64,000 nucleotides of DNA, taken from NCBI GenBank assembly GCA_903873585.1, contig CAIQOV010000043.1, positions 124,001 through 188,000 of the forward strand, read 5' to 3'. The stretch is from an uncultured Rhodobacterales bacterium (lineage in GTDB: Bacteria > Pseudomonadota > Alphaproteobacteria > Rhodobacterales > Rhodobacteraceae). Made by a program: the position numbers and the translations under genes. The notes below the pieces were generated by a model. That model was given only the letters and a program-made list of their open reading frames with translations. It was not told the origin of the DNA and did no database searches. Shown here one piece after another: positions 17,541 to 29,553 of this stretch. How positions within the stretch are numbered: the first letter of the stretch is position 1; every line of letters starts with the position of its first letter.

Positions 17541-18431
17541 TTAAGCGGTCAGACCCTTAGGCTCTGCCAAGCCATTGGCGCGGCAGCAGGCGGTCAGGGT
17601 GTTGGCCAAAAGGCAGGCAATCGTCATCGGCCCCACGCCACCCGGCACGGGCGTAATCGCGCCAGCCACAGCGGCAGCACTTTCATAATGCACATCGCCC
17701 ACCAGCTTGGCCTTGCCGTCACGTTCGATCCGGTTGATGCCCACGTCGATCACGGTGGCACCGGGTTTGACGTAAGCGCCGGTGATCATCTCGGGCCGGC
17801 CCACGGCGGCGACCAGAATATCGGCCCCTCGGCAAACGGCTTCCAGATCCTTGGTGCGCGAATGGGCGATTGTCACGGTGCAGCTGTCGCCCAGCAGCAG
17901 TTGCGCCATCGGCTTGCCCACGATGTTCGACCGCCCCACAACTACCGCATTCATCCCCGCCAGCTTGCCGTGATGGTCGCGCAGCATCATCAAACAGCCC
18001 AAGGGCGTGCAGGGCACCATCGACTTTTGCCCCGTGCCCAAAAGGCCGACGTTCGAGATGTGGAACCCGTCGACATCCTTGGCCGGATCAATCGCGTTGA
18101 TCACCAGATCAGAGTTCAAATGCGCGGGCAGCGGCAATTGCACCAAGATGCCATGCACCGTCGGATCGGCGTTCAACTGCGCGATCAGCGCCAACAGATG
18201 CGCTTCTGACGTGTCAGCGTCCAGCCGATGCTCGAAAGAGTTCATGCCCACTTCGATGGTCGAGGCGTGCTTGTTCTTGACATAAACCTTGGATGCCGGA
18301 TCTTCGCCCACCAGCACCACGGCCAGACCGGGAACGATGCCGTTGTTGGCTTTCAGCTTGGCCACTTCCGCGGCCACTTGGGCGCGCACGCCTGCGGCGA
18401 AGGCTTTGCCGTCGATCACTTTGGCTGTCAT
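17541..18431 (-). CDS. folD: Methylenetetrahydrofolate dehydrogenase / methenyltetrahydrofolate cyclohydrolase
   Basis: 296 aa, standard length. The catalytic Lys54 lies in YVKNK; the signatures [10 protein letters not shown] and PCTPLGC are present, and the C-terminus has [15 protein letters not shown]. It interconverts methylene-, methenyl- and 10-formyl-tetrahydrofolate in the cytoplasm. It lies downstream of fhs on the same strand, giving a formate-to-methylene-THF route, but a strong terminator hairpin separates the two. Confidence 0.95.
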   Translation of the reverse strand: MTAKVIDGKAFAAGVRAQVAAEVAKLKANNGIVPGLAVVLVGEDPASKVYVKNKHASTIEVGMNSFEHRLDADTSEAHLLALIAQLNADPTVHGILVQLPLPAHLNSDLVINAIDPAKDVDGFHISNVGLLGTGQKSMVPCTPLGCLMMLRDHHGKLAGMNAVVVGRSNIVGKPMAQLLLGDSCTVTIAHSRTKDLEAVCRGADILVAAVGRPEMITGAYVKPGATVIDVGINRIERDGKAKLVGDVHYESAAAVAGAITPVPGGVGPMTIACLLANTLTACCRANGLAEPKGLTA

Positions 18432-18449
18432 GTCACTTCTCCAGCGTGT

Positions 18450-18489
18450 TTAAAAAGACAAACCGCCGCCCTGATGACAGGGCGGCGGT
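18450..18489 (-). terminator. Rho-independent terminator after fhs
   Basis: A perfect 12-bp stem ACCGCCGCCCTG/CAGGGCGGCGGT with a 4-nt loop (18462-18489). On the minus strand it is followed by TTTGTCTTTTT. It lies between fhs and folD, so folD may depend on readthrough or on its own promoter in the remaining ~20 bp. Confidence 0.8.
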
Positions 18490-18503
18490 GTTGAGATTAG
18501 GTT

Positions 18504-20180
18504 TTAGAACAGGCCTTCGACAAAGCCCTGATCGTTCAGGCGGATCACTTCCGCCGAAGGAACCTTGGGCAGGCCGGGCATGGTCATGATCTCACCGCAG
18601 ATGGCGACGATAAAGCCCGCACCGGCCGACAGGCGCACTTCGCGCACGGGGATGGTAAAGCCCGTGGGCGCGCCGCGGGTGTTCGGATCGGTGGTGAAGC
18701 TGTACTGGGTTTTGGCCATGCAGACCGGCAGATGGCCGTAGCCTGCCGCTTCCCAAACCTTCAGCTGGTCCTTGATCGACTTGTCAGCATCAACGCCATC
18801 GGCGCGGTAGATGCCCTTGGCGATGGCTTCGATCTTGGCGAACAGCGGCATGTCATCGGGGTAAAGCGGTGCGAAATTGGCTACGCCGCTTTCAGCCAGC
18901 TTCACCACATGATGCGCCAGATCTTCGATGCCAGCCGAGCCTTGCGCCCAATGCTTGCATAGGAAGGCGGTCGCACCCTGCTGGGCGACATAGGCTTTCA
19001 CCGCTTCCACTTCGGCATCGGTGTCAGAGAAGAAGTGGTTGATCGCAACCACAACCGGCACGCCAAAGCCTTTGACGTTGGCAATATGGCGGCCCAAGTT
19101 CGGGCAACCGGCTTGCACAGCGGCCACGTTTTCAGTGCCCAGATCAGCCTTGGCAACGCCGCCGTTCATCTTCATCGCGCGCACAGTTGCCACGATCACG
19201 GCGGCTGCGGGCTTCAGGCCCGCCTTGCGGCACTTGATGTCAAAGAACTTCTCAGCGCCCAAGTCAGCGCCAAAGCCGGCTTCGGTCACAACATATTCGC
19301 CCAAACGCAGGGCGGTTTTGGTCGCGATAACCGAATTGCAGCCGTGCGCGATGTTGGCAAACGGGCCGCCGTGAACGAAGGCGGGGTTGTTTTCCAGCGT
19401 CTGCACCAAGTTCGGCTGCATCGCGTCTTTCAGCAGAACGGTCATTGCGCCGTCGGCCTTGATGTCGCGGGCGTAGATTGGCTTTTTCTCGCGGGTATAG
19501 GCCACAACGATGTCGCCCAAACGCTTTTGCAGGTCTTCCAGATCGTTCGACAGGCACAAGATCGCCATGACTTCCGACGCCACGGTGATGTCAAAGCCGG
19601 TTTGGCGCGGGAAGCCGTTCGACACGCCGCCCAACGACACAACGATATCGCGCAGGGCGCGGTCGTTCATGTCCATGACGCGGCGCCACATCACGCGGCG
19701 CTCGTCGATATCAAGGCTGTTGCCCCAGTAAATGTGGTTGTCGATCATCGCCGACAGCAGGTTGTGCGCCGAGGTGATGGCGTGGAAGTCGCCTGTGAAG
19801 TGCAGGTTCATCTCTTCCATCGGCACAACTTGGGAATAGCCGCCGCCTGCAGCGCCGCCCTTCATGCCAAAGTTCGGGCCAAGGCTTGCTTCACGGATGC
19901 AAACGATGGCCTTTTTGCCGATGCGGTTCAAGCCGTCGCCCAAGCCCACGGTGGTGGTGGTCTTGCCTTCGCCAGCGGGTGTTGGGTTGATCGCCGTCAC
20001 CAAGATCAGCTTGCCCATCGGCTTGCTTTCCAGTGACTTGATGAACTCTTGACCGACCTTGGCCTTGTCGTGGCCATAGGGCAGAAGATGCTCTGCCGGA
20101 ATGCCAAGTTTCGCGCCGATTTCCATGATCGGCTTTTTCTTGGCTTCGCGTGCAATCTCGATGTCGGTCTTAAAGGCCAT
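18504..20180 (-). CDS. fhs: Formate-tetrahydrofolate ligase
   Basis: 558 aa. The N-terminus holds the nucleotide-binding [15 protein letters not shown] segment (66-80); [13 protein letters not shown] is a family signature. It makes 10-formyl-THF from formate, THF and ATP. With FolD it feeds or drains the one-carbon pool; in related marine bacteria this route handles carbon from methyl groups of compounds such as glycine betaine. The start follows GGGAGTGAG. Its leader has alternative hairpins. Confidence 0.96.
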   Translation of the reverse strand: MAFKTDIEIAREAKKKPIMEIGAKLGIPAEHLLPYGHDKAKVGQEFIKSLESKPMGKLILVTAINPTPAGEGKTTTTVGLGDGLNRIGKKAIVCIREASLGPNFGMKGGAAGGGYSQVVPMEEMNLHFTGDFHAITSAHNLLSAMIDNHIYWGNSLDIDERRVMWRRVMDMNDRALRDIVVSLGGVSNGFPRQTGFDITVASEVMAILCLSNDLEDLQKRLGDIVVAYTREKKPIYARDIKADGAMTVLLKDAMQPNLVQTLENNPAFVHGGPFANIAHGCNSVIATKTALRLGEYVVTEAGFGADLGAEKFFDIKCRKAGLKPAAAVIVATVRAMKMNGGVAKADLGTENVAAVQAGCPNLGRHIANVKGFGVPVVVAINHFFSDTDAEVEAVKAYVAQQGATAFLCKHWAQGSAGIEDLAHHVVKLAESGVANFAPLYPDDMPLFAKIEAIAKGIYRADGVDADKSIKDQLKVWEAAGYGHLPVCMAKTQYSFTTDPNTRGAPTGFTIPVREVRLSAGAGFIVAICGEIMTMPGLPKVPSAEVIRLNDQGFVEGLF

Positions 20181-20219
20181 GTCTCACTCCCAGTGGGCAA
20201 AGGGCTGCTGGGATCGGTC

Positions 20220-20252
20220 ATAGCGAAGGATGCGACGTTTCCAAGTCGCTAT
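20220..20252 (-). promoter_or_regulatory. Alternative hairpins in the fhs leader
   Basis: Read on the minus strand, 40-72 nt before the fhs start, ATAGCGA (20252-20246) can pair with TCGCTAT (20226-20220), or GCGAC (20249-20245) with GTCGC (20236-20232). The two stems share bases and exclude each other. No known riboswitch is recognised. The remainder of the 162-bp gap to the MOSC gene shows no other feature. Confidence 0.35.
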
Positions 20253-20342
20253 TCCGACATAGCCCACACCAAATTCGCCAGAGGCTGTTTCCGATAGGAA
20301 AGATTTTTACCTTTGGGGAAAGACAGTGCCTGTGGCGGTCGC

Positions 20343-20942
20343 TTAGGCTTTGCGCGCTTCGTCCAGATGCGCCCAAACCCGCTGGTCGGGGATGTGCAGG
20401 TTTACGGCGTCGCCCAAGGCAAAGCTGCCCTCGCGTTCCACCCAAGCCACCACGCCGCGCCGATCTTTGGCGGCTGCCGCAAAGGCCTTGCCAAAGCCCG
20501 GATGCTGCGCCTCGATCGCACGAGACGGGATGGTGCAGGGGCGGTTGTTCAGGTTCACCACCAAAGTCGCGCCTGAACTGCCCTGCAAACGGCTGCCGGG
20601 GGGAATGTGGCTGAAATCGGGAATGCCCTCGACCACCATCGTGGCCCCCAGCAGGCTGGGCGACAGGCTTTCCAGCCCCATCTTCGCCGCAATTAGCGCC
20701 AGTTCTTCCACCGACAGGATCGAAACCTGCCGCGTGTTGGCGATGTTTGTGGCCTTGCGATACAGCGGGGTCATGCGCGTGCAAGATGGGACGGCGATGC
20801 CTTCATGTGTTTCGCCTTCGATGCCCGCAAAGGTGGCATTCACGCTGGCGCAGGGTTCGGAATGCAACAGGTCATAGGCGCCGATCATGCGGCCCAAAAA
20901 GGTGATGCGGGCTTTGTAGGCGGTGGTTTTTAGAATGGGCAT
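20343..20942 (-). CDS. MOSC domain-containing protein
   Basis: 199 aa from the ATG at 20942, preceded by GGAAAG. The MOSC-like features are the central GIEGETHEG, SILSVEELALIAAKMG and the GRPC-like NNRPCTIPSRAIEAQHP. MOSC domains bind sulfur-carrying groups delivered to molybdenum cofactor enzymes or to reductive detoxification; the exact role here is unknown. It lies between two oppositely useful hairpins: the ftsH/MOSC terminator upstream and fhs downstream on the same strand. Confidence 0.8.
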   Translation of the reverse strand: MPILKTTAYKARITFLGRMIGAYDLLHSEPCASVNATFAGIEGETHEGIAVPSCTRMTPLYRKATNIANTRQVSILSVEELALIAAKMGLESLSPSLLGATMVVEGIPDFSHIPPGSRLQGSSGATLVVNLNNRPCTIPSRAIEAQHPGFGKAFAAAAKDRRGVVAWVEREGSFALGDAVNLHIPDQRVWAHLDEARKA

Positions 20943-20992
20943 GGCTATGCTTTCCGTGCAATGGCTGATTTTTGCCAGCATAGCGCAAAAAG

Positions 20993-21025
20993 AAAAACCC
21001 CGAAACCATGGGTTTCGGGGTTTTT
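20993..21025 (-). terminator. Strong terminator after ftsH
   Basis: A perfect 15-bp stem AAAAACCCCGAAACC / GGTTTCGGGGTTTTT with a 3-nt loop, 21 bp after the ftsH stop. It ends in T runs on both strands. It ends the long tol-pal-tilS-ftsH transcription unit and isolates the MOSC gene. Confidence 0.9.
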
Positions 21026-21045
21026 GTCAGATCAAGGCGCAGCGC

Positions 21046-22941
<1,896 letters not shown>

Positions 22942-23046
22942 CTGAAACTCCTTTTAGCGCGGCTTGTCTGGTACAGACGCGCCGCTTTGACCCTTAAGAT
23001 AGAGATTCATTTGGCCGGTTCAATGCGATAACGCCAAGATGTTGGA

Positions 23047-24240
23047 TCAAAGCAAAGGATGCAGCGGCAAAGCGCGGATCAAAGCTGTCTGAAACCCTGC
23101 CAAAGGGGCCGCAATCAACCTGTCGCCCAGCCAAACGGCGGGGGATGCCAGCAGCGCCGCGCGTGGCAGGCCGGTGCTGCGCCAATCAGGGCACTCGGCC
23201 AATCCGGCGGTGTTTAGCGCGCCAAGCTCTGCCCCTTGGGGCAGGTCGCCCGCGACTTGCCAGCGCCCGTCCCAGAGGTGATCGGCAGGGCAACGCGGGG
23301 CTGCGGCCTTCACCTCGCGCAAAGCGCGAAGGCCGCCGCGCCCGTGAATAAAGCGCACACCTGCTAGGGTTGCCGCCTGCCCAGCGGCTAGGCGTGCCAG
23401 CAGGTGGCCCAACTGACTGCCGCGCGGCGCATAATCTGCGGGGGCGATCCACATCAGCACACGTTGCAGCACGCGTCGTTGGGTTTCGGCGGGGGCGGTC
23501 CACAGGGCGGGGGCGATAAGAACGGTTCCTGCCTCTTCGTGCAAGGTTTGGCTAGCCCACTGATCAGCCAGCGCATCTAGCGCTGTGCGGGCTTCGGCCA
23601 GATGGGCTGCGACTTGGGCAAGGTTTGCAGAGGTAATCCCCAAGGGCTGCAAATGCACCAACGCTTTGCGGGCGCGCACGCGGTCGAACCGCGAGTTGTC
23701 GTTTGAGGGGTCTTCGACCCATGTTTTGCCCTGCGCTTGCAGCCAAGCACGCAGTTCGGTGCGGGTAAAGCCCAGCAAGGGGCGCTGCCACAAGATGCCG
23801 CCTTCGCGCCAATGCTGCGCCATCGTGGCCAAGCCGTCCACCCCTGCGCCGCGCGCCAAGCGCATCACAAAGGTTTCTGCCACGTCGTTTTGCGTGTGGC
23901 CCAAGGCGACCGCGGCGATGTGGTTTTCCCGCGCCCAAGCGGCAATCAGGCTGCGCCGCGCTTTGCGGGCTGCGTCTTGCAGGTTGCCAGAATGGTCCCA
24001 GCCTTGCCAAAGAAGTGTGCTGTGGCGCAGGCCCAAAGATGTGGCAACCGCTGCCACCTGATCCGCCTCGCCCGCCGCTTCGGCGCGCAACCCGTGGTTC
24101 ACGGTGACAATGGCTGGCCGCAAGCCGCAGGCCACGGCCAGATGCAACAGCGCCATGGAATCGCCCCCGCCTGACACCGCCAGCCCCAACGATTGGCTGG
24201 GCATTAGGCGGGCCAAGAACCGCGCGGGCAAATCGCTCAA
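23047..24240 (-). CDS. tilS: tRNA(Ile)-lysidine synthase
   Basis: 397 aa. PP-loop motif SGGGDS at 23-28; the conserved VNHGLR and GHTQNDVAETFVMRLARG segments follow. It modifies the wobble cytidine of the CAU-anticodon tRNA-Ile to lysidine, which changes its decoding from AUG to AUA. Its start overlaps the ybgF stop as ATGA, so it is translationally coupled to the tol-pal genes. The C-terminal half is divergent, as is normal. Confidence 0.93.
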   Translation of the reverse strand: MSDLPARFLARLMPSQSLGLAVSGGGDSMALLHLAVACGLRPAIVTVNHGLRAEAAGEADQVAAVATSLGLRHSTLLWQGWDHSGNLQDAARKARRSLIAAWARENHIAAVALGHTQNDVAETFVMRLARGAGVDGLATMAQHWREGGILWQRPLLGFTRTELRAWLQAQGKTWVEDPSNDNSRFDRVRARKALVHLQPLGITSANLAQVAAHLAEARTALDALADQWASQTLHEEAGTVLIAPALWTAPAETQRRVLQRVLMWIAPADYAPRGSQLGHLLARLAAGQAATLAGVRFIHGRGGLRALREVKAAAPRCPADHLWDGRWQVAGDLPQGAELGALNTAGLAECPDWRSTGLPRAALLASPAVWLGDRLIAAPLAGFQTALIRALPLHPLL

Positions 24241-25085
24241 GGGCAGCCTTGGGCCGCCATGGCCGCTTTGGCCGCCGCTTCATCGGCTGATCCGGGGAAG
24301 CGCTTGCCCACTTCGGCCAAGGTCACGCAGGCTTCGGGGCCTTGGCCCAGCTTGCCCAAGGATTGGCCTAGTTTGGTCAGCGATTGTCCGGCCAAGGGGC
24401 CGGTTTGGTTGGCCGAAAACGCATCAAGATAGGCGCGCGCGGCTTTGGCGGTATCACCCGCCGTGCTGAGCGCATCGCCGCGATACATATCGGCTTGCGG
24501 CACAAGTGGGCCACCGGGGTAAGATTGCGCATAGGTCTTGAACAGGTCGGCAGCCCCCAGAAAATCGCCAGAGTCATACATCGCCTTGGCGCGCTCAAAG
24601 TCTGCCTTTTCGTTCAGCGCCAGTTCCACGCCATCGGTGGCTGCGGGGGCATTCAAAAGCGTGGGGGCGGCAAGCGTGGCGTCTGGCGCGACAGGCGCCG
24701 TGGCCCCCGATGCCAAAGCGCCCAGATCGGGCGTGACGGGCAAGGTGGAAGGATCACAGCCTTGGGTCTGCTCGCACAACCGAAACTCGATATCGCCAAT
24801 GCGGTTTGTGCCGTCAGCGATGACGCTGTTCAGCTTTAACTCGACCTCTTCGGTCTTGGCGGTCAGCTTGGTCAGCTCTGCTTCAATCGCGTCAAGGCGT
24901 TGCAAAGCATCCCCGCCGGCACTGCCATTCGCAGCCGCGCCGGACGAGACAAGCTCTTGCTTCAGGGTCAGGAACTGGGCCGCGAGTTGCGCCAGCTCTG
25001 CCTTCACATCGGCCAACGACTGCGCATCCTGCGCCAAGGCGGGCAGGGGCAGCAGCAGGGTTAGGGCAAAAAGCCAGCGCATCAT
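24237..25085 (-). CDS. ybgF: Tol-Pal system protein YbgF (CpoB)
   Basis: 282 aa. Signal peptide about residues 1-18 (MMRWLFALTLLLPLPALAQ), an N-terminal coiled coil (KAELAQLAAQFLTLKQEL through KLTAKTEEVELKLN), then a TPR-like C-terminal domain starting at FERAKAMYDSGDFLGAADLF. It coordinates outer-membrane constriction and peptidoglycan synthesis in the periplasm. It is the last canonical tol-pal gene and lies 12 bp after pal. Confidence 0.92.
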   Translation of the reverse strand: MMRWLFALTLLLPLPALAQDAQSLADVKAELAQLAAQFLTLKQELVSSGAAANGSAGGDALQRLDAIEAELTKLTAKTEEVELKLNSVIADGTNRIGDIEFRLCEQTQGCDPSTLPVTPDLGALASGATAPVAPDATLAAPTLLNAPAATDGVELALNEKADFERAKAMYDSGDFLGAADLFKTYAQSYPGGPLVPQADMYRGDALSTAGDTAKAARAYLDAFSANQTGPLAGQSLTKLGQSLGKLGQGPEACVTLAEVGKRFPGSADEAAAKAAMAAQGCP

Positions 25086-25097
25086 GCGGGTCGTTCC

Positions 25098-25625
25098 TTA
25101 TTTCATCGACAAAACGGTGACGGCACGGCGGTTTTGCGCATAGCACGCCTCGTCCGAGCAGATCGCAATCGGGCGTTCTTTGCCGTAAGATACGGTTTGA
25201 ATCCGGCCTGCACCAATGCCTTGGGCGATAAGATAGTTCTTGACCGCATCCGCACGGCGCGCGCCAAGGGCGATGTTGTATTCGCGCGTGCCTTGTTCGT
25301 CAGCATGGCCTTCGACGATCACGGCGTAATCGGCGTTGGTTTGCAGCCATTGGGCCTGCCCGCTGAGAATTCCGCGCGCTTCATCGGTCAGGGTTGACTG
25401 ATCGACCACAAACAACACGCGGTCACCCACGCTTTGGTTGAAATAAGCAACCGAGGTCGGGTTAGACGGATCACCAAGCCCCGAGGTGGTGATGCCATTC
25501 GCGCCCACACCGCCATTCGCACCAGCATCGCCGCCGCTGTAACGGTCAGGGTTGCGGCAGGCCGATAAAGCAAGGGCGGAGACGATCAAAAGCACCTTCA
25601 CAGGCAGGGCAAAACGCGCAGACAT
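25098..25625 (-). CDS. pal: Peptidoglycan-associated lipoprotein Pal
   Basis: 175 aa from the ATG at 25625. The lipobox LSAC places the lipidated Cys at residue 23. The C-terminal OmpA-like domain has EGHADEQGTREYNIALGARRADAVKNYL, which binds peptidoglycan. The reading frame extends upstream to overlap tolB, but only the 25625 start gives a signal peptide at the N-terminus. It anchors the outer membrane to the wall and interacts with TolB. Confidence 0.95.
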   Translation of the reverse strand: MSARFALPVKVLLIVSALALSACRNPDRYSGGDAGANGGVGANGITTSGLGDPSNPTSVAYFNQSVGDRVLFVVDQSTLTDEARGILSGQAQWLQTNADYAVIVEGHADEQGTREYNIALGARRADAVKNYLIAQGIGAGRIQTVSYGKERPIAICSDEACYAQNRRAVTVLSMK

Positions 25626-25705
25626 GGGGGATTTCCTTATTTTTGGGGCTCGATTTCGGGCAGTATAACAGCTTTTCAGCGGCCTGTTAACCGCCTGTGT
25701 CAGGG

Positions 25706-27040
25706 TTAGGGCAGAAGCGGCGACCATGCCGGATCAGAGGCGGGTCCGGGTGTTGTCACCTGATGCAGATTGCGCCCCGACACGTCGACGGAATACAGGC
25801 TGGCCGACCCTGAAGCGCCTTCGCTTTCGCGGGTGAACATGATCACGCGGCCATTGGGTGCCCAAGTCGGGCCTTCGTCCATAAAGGATGCGGTCAGCAG
25901 GCGTTCTTCGGTGCTGTCAGACCGGATCACGCCAATGTAAAACCGCCCGTCGGCAATTTTCGTGAAAGCGATCAGGTCGCCGCGCGGGCTCCACACCGGA
26001 GTGCCGTATTTGCCCTTGCCCGAAGAAAGGCGCGTGGGTTCGCCCCCCGTGGCAGGCATGACATAGATTTGCTGCGCGCCTGAACGGTCGCTTTCAAACA
26101 CGATCTGGCTGCCATCCGGGCTGAACGAGGGCGCAGTTTCAATCGAGGGCGCGTTGGTCAGCTGGTTCAACGCGCCGGTGTCGATATCAAGCGTATAAAT
26201 GTCAGAGTTCCCGTCGCGTTCAAGGCTAAACACCACGGTGCGCCCATTGGGGGCAAAGCGTGGCGCAAAGGTCATGGAACCGGGTTGTTCATCTAGCACC
26301 CGTGTCGACAGGTCAGCGGTGTTCATCACATAGATGCGCGGAAAGCCGGTTGCGTAAGAGGTATACAGGATGCGGTCGCCGTTGGGCGAAAAGCGCGGTG
26401 CCAGCACAATCGACGCGCTGTCGGTCAGATACTGCACATTCGCGCCGTCATAATCCATCACGGCCAAGCGCTTTTGGCGCGCATCCTTTGGCCCGCTTTC
26501 CGCCACAAACACCACGCGGCTGTCAAAATAGGGGCCTTCGCCGGTGATCCGGCTATAGGCGGCATCGGCCACCTTATGTGCCATACGCCGCCATCCGCCC
26601 GCTGAACCGCTAAACTGCAAGCCTTCGCCCAAGGGCTGGCCTGATGCCACATCAAACAGCCGGAACTTGACCGAAAGCTGCCCGCCTGACGCCTGCACCG
26701 CCCCTGTGATCAGCACCTGCGCGTTGATCGCTTGCCAATCGCCGTAAGCCACCGGCGCATCAAAGCTGGAAATGCCGCTGATATAGGCGGCGGCAGGGAT
26801 CTCGCGAAACAGGCCCGTGCCGGTCAGATCATCAGCCACCACGCGGGCCAGATCATGGGCGGCTTGTGCCGCGTCACCATTTTCGGCCACAAAATCGGGC
26901 ACGGCATAGGGCATGGGTTCGATCACGGGATCGGAAAAGGTGATATGCGGCTCGGTCTGTGCGGCCAGCGGGGCTGCGGTCAGGCCCAAGCACAAGGCAC
27001 CAAGGGCCAACAGGCGGGTCAGGGAATGGCTGTGGGTCAT
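25706..27040 (-). CDS. tolB: Tol-Pal system beta-propeller protein TolB
   Basis: 444 aa. The start at 27040 ([11 protein letters not shown]) gives a clean signal peptide ending at PLAAQ and follows GAGG; an in-frame ATG at 27079 overlapping tolA is less likely. An N-terminal alpha/beta domain precedes repeated propeller blades ([74 protein letters not shown]). Periplasmic partner of Pal and TolA. Confidence 0.96.
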   Translation of the reverse strand: MTHSHSLTRLLALGALCLGLTAAPLAAQTEPHITFSDPVIEPMPYAVPDFVAENGDAAQAAHDLARVVADDLTGTGLFREIPAAAYISGISSFDAPVAYGDWQAINAQVLITGAVQASGGQLSVKFRLFDVASGQPLGEGLQFSGSAGGWRRMAHKVADAAYSRITGEGPYFDSRVVFVAESGPKDARQKRLAVMDYDGANVQYLTDSASIVLAPRFSPNGDRILYTSYATGFPRIYVMNTADLSTRVLDEQPGSMTFAPRFAPNGRTVVFSLERDGNSDIYTLDIDTGALNQLTNAPSIETAPSFSPDGSQIVFESDRSGAQQIYVMPATGGEPTRLSSGKGKYGTPVWSPRGDLIAFTKIADGRFYIGVIRSDSTEERLLTASFMDEGPTWAPNGRVIMFTRESEGASGSASLYSVDVSGRNLHQVTTPGPASDPAWSPLLP

Positions 27041-27075
27041 TCGGTCCTCGTCAAGGGGGAAGGAGGCGGCTTGCA

Positions 27076-28251
27076 TCAACGCAGTCGTCCTTGGCTGGTG
27101 TCAAACGTAAATAACATGGATTTCCATGTGTCGTATTTATCAGGCGGCAGGCCAAGGCCCTTTGTCGCACCGCGATACACGGCGCGTTTGGCGGCTTCAA
27201 AGGCAGGTCTGGCCGCCTCGGCGGTGCCGCCGGTGAATTCCACCATCTCAACGGACAGGATTTTTTGGTCCTGCGACACCTGAACCCGTATAGTGACAGT
27301 GACTCGTTTGGCTTCCGTCGACAAAGAGATTATGTTCCAGAAAGGCCCGATGATGCGGCGCAGGTTATCCACCTCGCCCGAATTCAGCGCCGCGCCAATC
27401 GGTTGATCGCCTGTGCCACCGCTGCCGGTTTGCGACGGCGTGGGCGTGGCAGTATCGGCGGCAGGCGCTGTGGCATCGGCCAAAGCGGCGTCAATCGCTG
27501 CCTGATCGGCGGCAGAGGTGTCAGCGGGGGCCGGATCGGGTGCGGGATCGGCGGGTTGGGGGTCTGGCGTTTTTGGCTCTTCGGGCGGCGTATCAATCGC
27601 CTTGGGCCGCGCAGGCGGGCGCGGGCTGCTGGTGGGGGCCAGTTGCGGGGCGTTATCCTCGGCCGGTTTGGCGTCAGGCGTCACGGCTGTCACCGTCTTT
27701 TCCGGTGACGCGGCAGGTTGATCGGGCACGGGCTGGCTATCTGGGCTGGGCGTGTCGCTTTGTGCAGGTGTGGCTTCATCCGCCGTCTTGGGCTGATCTG
27801 TCGTCTCGACCGGAGTCGAGGCGATACGCTCTGCTGCGCTGGGGGCGGGGGCCTTGTCAGACGGTTGCACGGGAATGGGCTGCGGCGTGTCAGACGGCGG
27901 TGCGACAGGTGGAACCACGGGCGCATCGGGGGCCGCTGCTTCGGGAACTGGTGCTTCGGGTGTGGGGGCAGGGTCTGGCGTGGGCGCAGGCTTGGCCGGT
28001 GCGGTTGGCGCGGGCTTGGGTTTGGGCTTGGGTGTCTTGGTGGCGGGCGGCTGCAATTCTGGCGCGGGGGCCGTGTCATCAACCTTGGGCGCTGCCGAAA
28101 TCATCGCGTCAAATTCCGAGGTCGAAATCAGCGACACCTGTGCGACCTGCACGGGTGGGGTTTCAGCCGTCCATGTGAACCAGCCGCCCAAAAGCGCCCA
28201 AAGCACCAGCCCCAGATGCCCAAGACCCGAGATGAGAAGGCCCTTGTTCAT
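27076..28251 (-). CDS. tolA: Tol-Pal system protein TolA
   Basis: 391 aa. A single N-terminal membrane anchor (residues about 5-26) is followed by roughly 230 residues rich in Pro, Ala, Thr and Asp, the extended linker that spans the periplasm. The C-terminal domain (from about residue 285, [13 protein letters not shown]) resembles TonB/TolA C-terminal domains. It transmits proton-motive energy from TolQR to TolB/Pal. The low-complexity linker is Pro-rich where enterobacterial TolA has a helical Ala/Lys linker, a usual alphaproteobacterial variant. Confidence 0.9.
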   Translation of the reverse strand: MNKGLLISGLGHLGLVLWALLGGWFTWTAETPPVQVAQVSLISTSEFDAMISAAPKVDDTAPAPELQPPATKTPKPKPKPAPTAPAKPAPTPDPAPTPEAPVPEAAAPDAPVVPPVAPPSDTPQPIPVQPSDKAPAPSAAERIASTPVETTDQPKTADEATPAQSDTPSPDSQPVPDQPAASPEKTVTAVTPDAKPAEDNAPQLAPTSSPRPPARPKAIDTPPEEPKTPDPQPADPAPDPAPADTSAADQAAIDAALADATAPAADTATPTPSQTGSGGTGDQPIGAALNSGEVDNLRRIIGPFWNIISLSTEAKRVTVTIRVQVSQDQKILSVEMVEFTGGTAEAARPAFEAAKRAVYRGATKGLGLPPDKYDTWKSMLFTFDTSQGRLR

Positions 28252-28259
28252 GCCTTGCC

Positions 28260-28730
28260 CTAGTTGCCGCCATCAAAACTGGGCCCGCCGGGGTCGGTCA
28301 CGAGCCCGATGTTGTTAAAGCCGCCCGCGTTCAAAGCACCCATCACCTGTGCCACGCGGGCATAGTTCACGGCCCCATCGGCGCGCACAAAGACTTTGTC
28401 AGACCTACGCTCTGCCGCGATGGCTTTGAGCTTGGGGATCAGCTCTGCGTCTTTGACTTGCGTGCTTTGGATCATCACCAAGCCATCCGCCGTCAACGAA
28501 ATCGTCAACGGTTTTTCCTGCTCGGTTGGCATGGCGTTTGCGGCGGTTTCGGGCAGTTTGATCGGCACGCCCACGGTCAACAGGGGCGCTGCCACCATAA
28601 AGATGATCATCAGCACCAACATCACGTCAACAAAGGGGGTGACGTTGATCTCGCTCATGGCGGCGGCGCGGCCGCGGTGGCGGCGTCTGCGCCCACCCCC
28701 GCCGCCAGATTTCATGACACCCGCACCCAT
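28260..28730 (-). CDS. tolR: Tol-Pal system protein TolR (ExbD family)
   Basis: 156 aa. A basic Gly/Arg-rich N-terminus precedes the ExbD/TolR hallmark SEINVTPFVDVMLVLMIIFMV, whose Asp is the proton-carrying residue of the single membrane helix. The rest is periplasmic. It forms the proton-driven motor with TolQ, which ends 2 bp before this start. Confidence 0.95.
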   Translation of the reverse strand: MGAGVMKSGGGGGRRRRHRGRAAAMSEINVTPFVDVMLVLMIIFMVAAPLLTVGVPIKLPETAANAMPTEQEKPLTISLTADGLVMIQSTQVKDAELIPKLKAIAAERRSDKVFVRADGAVNYARVAQVMGALNAGGFNNIGLVTDPGGPSFDGGN

Positions 28731-28732
28731 GT

Positions 28733-29428
28733 TCAGGCGTCCAACTGGCGCGACAGGATCGTGGCGAATTCGTCGGCGAAAGCTTCATACCCGCCCAAGA
28801 TCTGCTCGCTGTCGGCGTTGAGCTTGTTGTAAAACACCACCGCCGGAATGGCCGCGATCAGGCCGATGCCGGTGGCCAAAAGCGCCTCGGCGATGCCGGG
28901 GGCCACGACGGCGAGGTTGGTGTTCTGGCTGATGGCGATCTGTTCGAAGGCGTGTTTGATGCCCCAAATCGTGCCAAACAGCCCGATAAAGGGCGCGGTT
29001 GACCCTGTGGTGGCCAAAAAGCTAAGGCCCTTGTTCAAGGTTTCGGATTCGCGGCTGATGGCCACATCCATGGCGCGGTCAATGCGCGCCTGCGCCCCCG
29101 CGATCAGCCCGCCGTCTTGCCTGTGGCTGCGCCGCCATTCCAGCATGCCCGACGAGAAGATCTTTTCCGAAGGGCCTTCGGGCTGGCTGCCTATCTTTTC
29201 AAACAACTCGTCCAAAGGTTCGCCTGACCAAAAAGCCCGGTCAAACACCGCAGCCTGCCGGCGCGCCGCGCGCAGCAGGATGTGTTTTTGAATGATGATC
29301 GCCCATGACCAAAAGGACATAAGCATCAACCCTGTCATGACGATTTTCACCATCAAGGTTGCGCGCAAGAAGAGGGCAAGCAAAGAGAAATCGATCTCCT
29401 GCGCTGCCGCAAGTGTTGTCTGGTCCAT
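28733..29428 (-). CDS. tolQ: Tol-Pal system protein TolQ (ExbB family)
   Basis: 231 aa with three membrane helices. The family signature is the stretch GLFGTIWGIKHAFEQIA and the following ATGIGLIAAIPAVVFYNKL. It is the channel component of the inner-membrane Tol motor used in outer-membrane constriction at division. A 125-bp gap with a candidate promoter separates it from ybgC. Confidence 0.96.
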   Translation of the reverse strand: MDQTTLAAAQEIDFSLLALFLRATLMVKIVMTGLMLMSFWSWAIIIQKHILLRAARRQAAVFDRAFWSGEPLDELFEKIGSQPEGPSEKIFSSGMLEWRRSHRQDGGLIAGAQARIDRAMDVAISRESETLNKGLSFLATTGSTAPFIGLFGTIWGIKHAFEQIAISQNTNLAVVAPGIAEALLATGIGLIAAIPAVVFYNKLNADSEQILGGYEAFADEFATILSRQLDA

Positions 29429-29472
29429 GTCGCCTGCTCGTTTGGTGGGGTCTTTTGCCCCGGTTAACGCCC

Positions 29473-29502
29473 TTTCTACAGGGTTTTGCGCAAGATTGCC
29501 AA
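29473..29502 (-). promoter_or_regulatory. Candidate tolQ promoter containing a TTGCGCAAGATTGC site
   Basis: On the minus strand TTGGCA (29502-29497) and TAGAAA (29478-29473) are separated by 18 bp. The spacer and -35 contain a 14-mer (plus strand 29486-29499) identical to the core of the site found at the ccr promoter. Confidence 0.35.
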
Positions 29503-29553
29503 CACAACTGCGTCAAGTGGCGTAATGTTGCCGGAATTTTTGCGCAACGGCGC

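Noticed and set aside
17541-20180. Treating fhs-folD as a single simple operon
   Set aside because: A perfect 12-bp terminator stem with a T-rich tail lies between the two genes, so at most partial readthrough can be assumed.
27500-28080. Low-complexity Pro/Ala-rich tract giving long frames on both strands
   Set aside because: It is the periplasmic linker of TolA; the opposite-strand frames are by-products.
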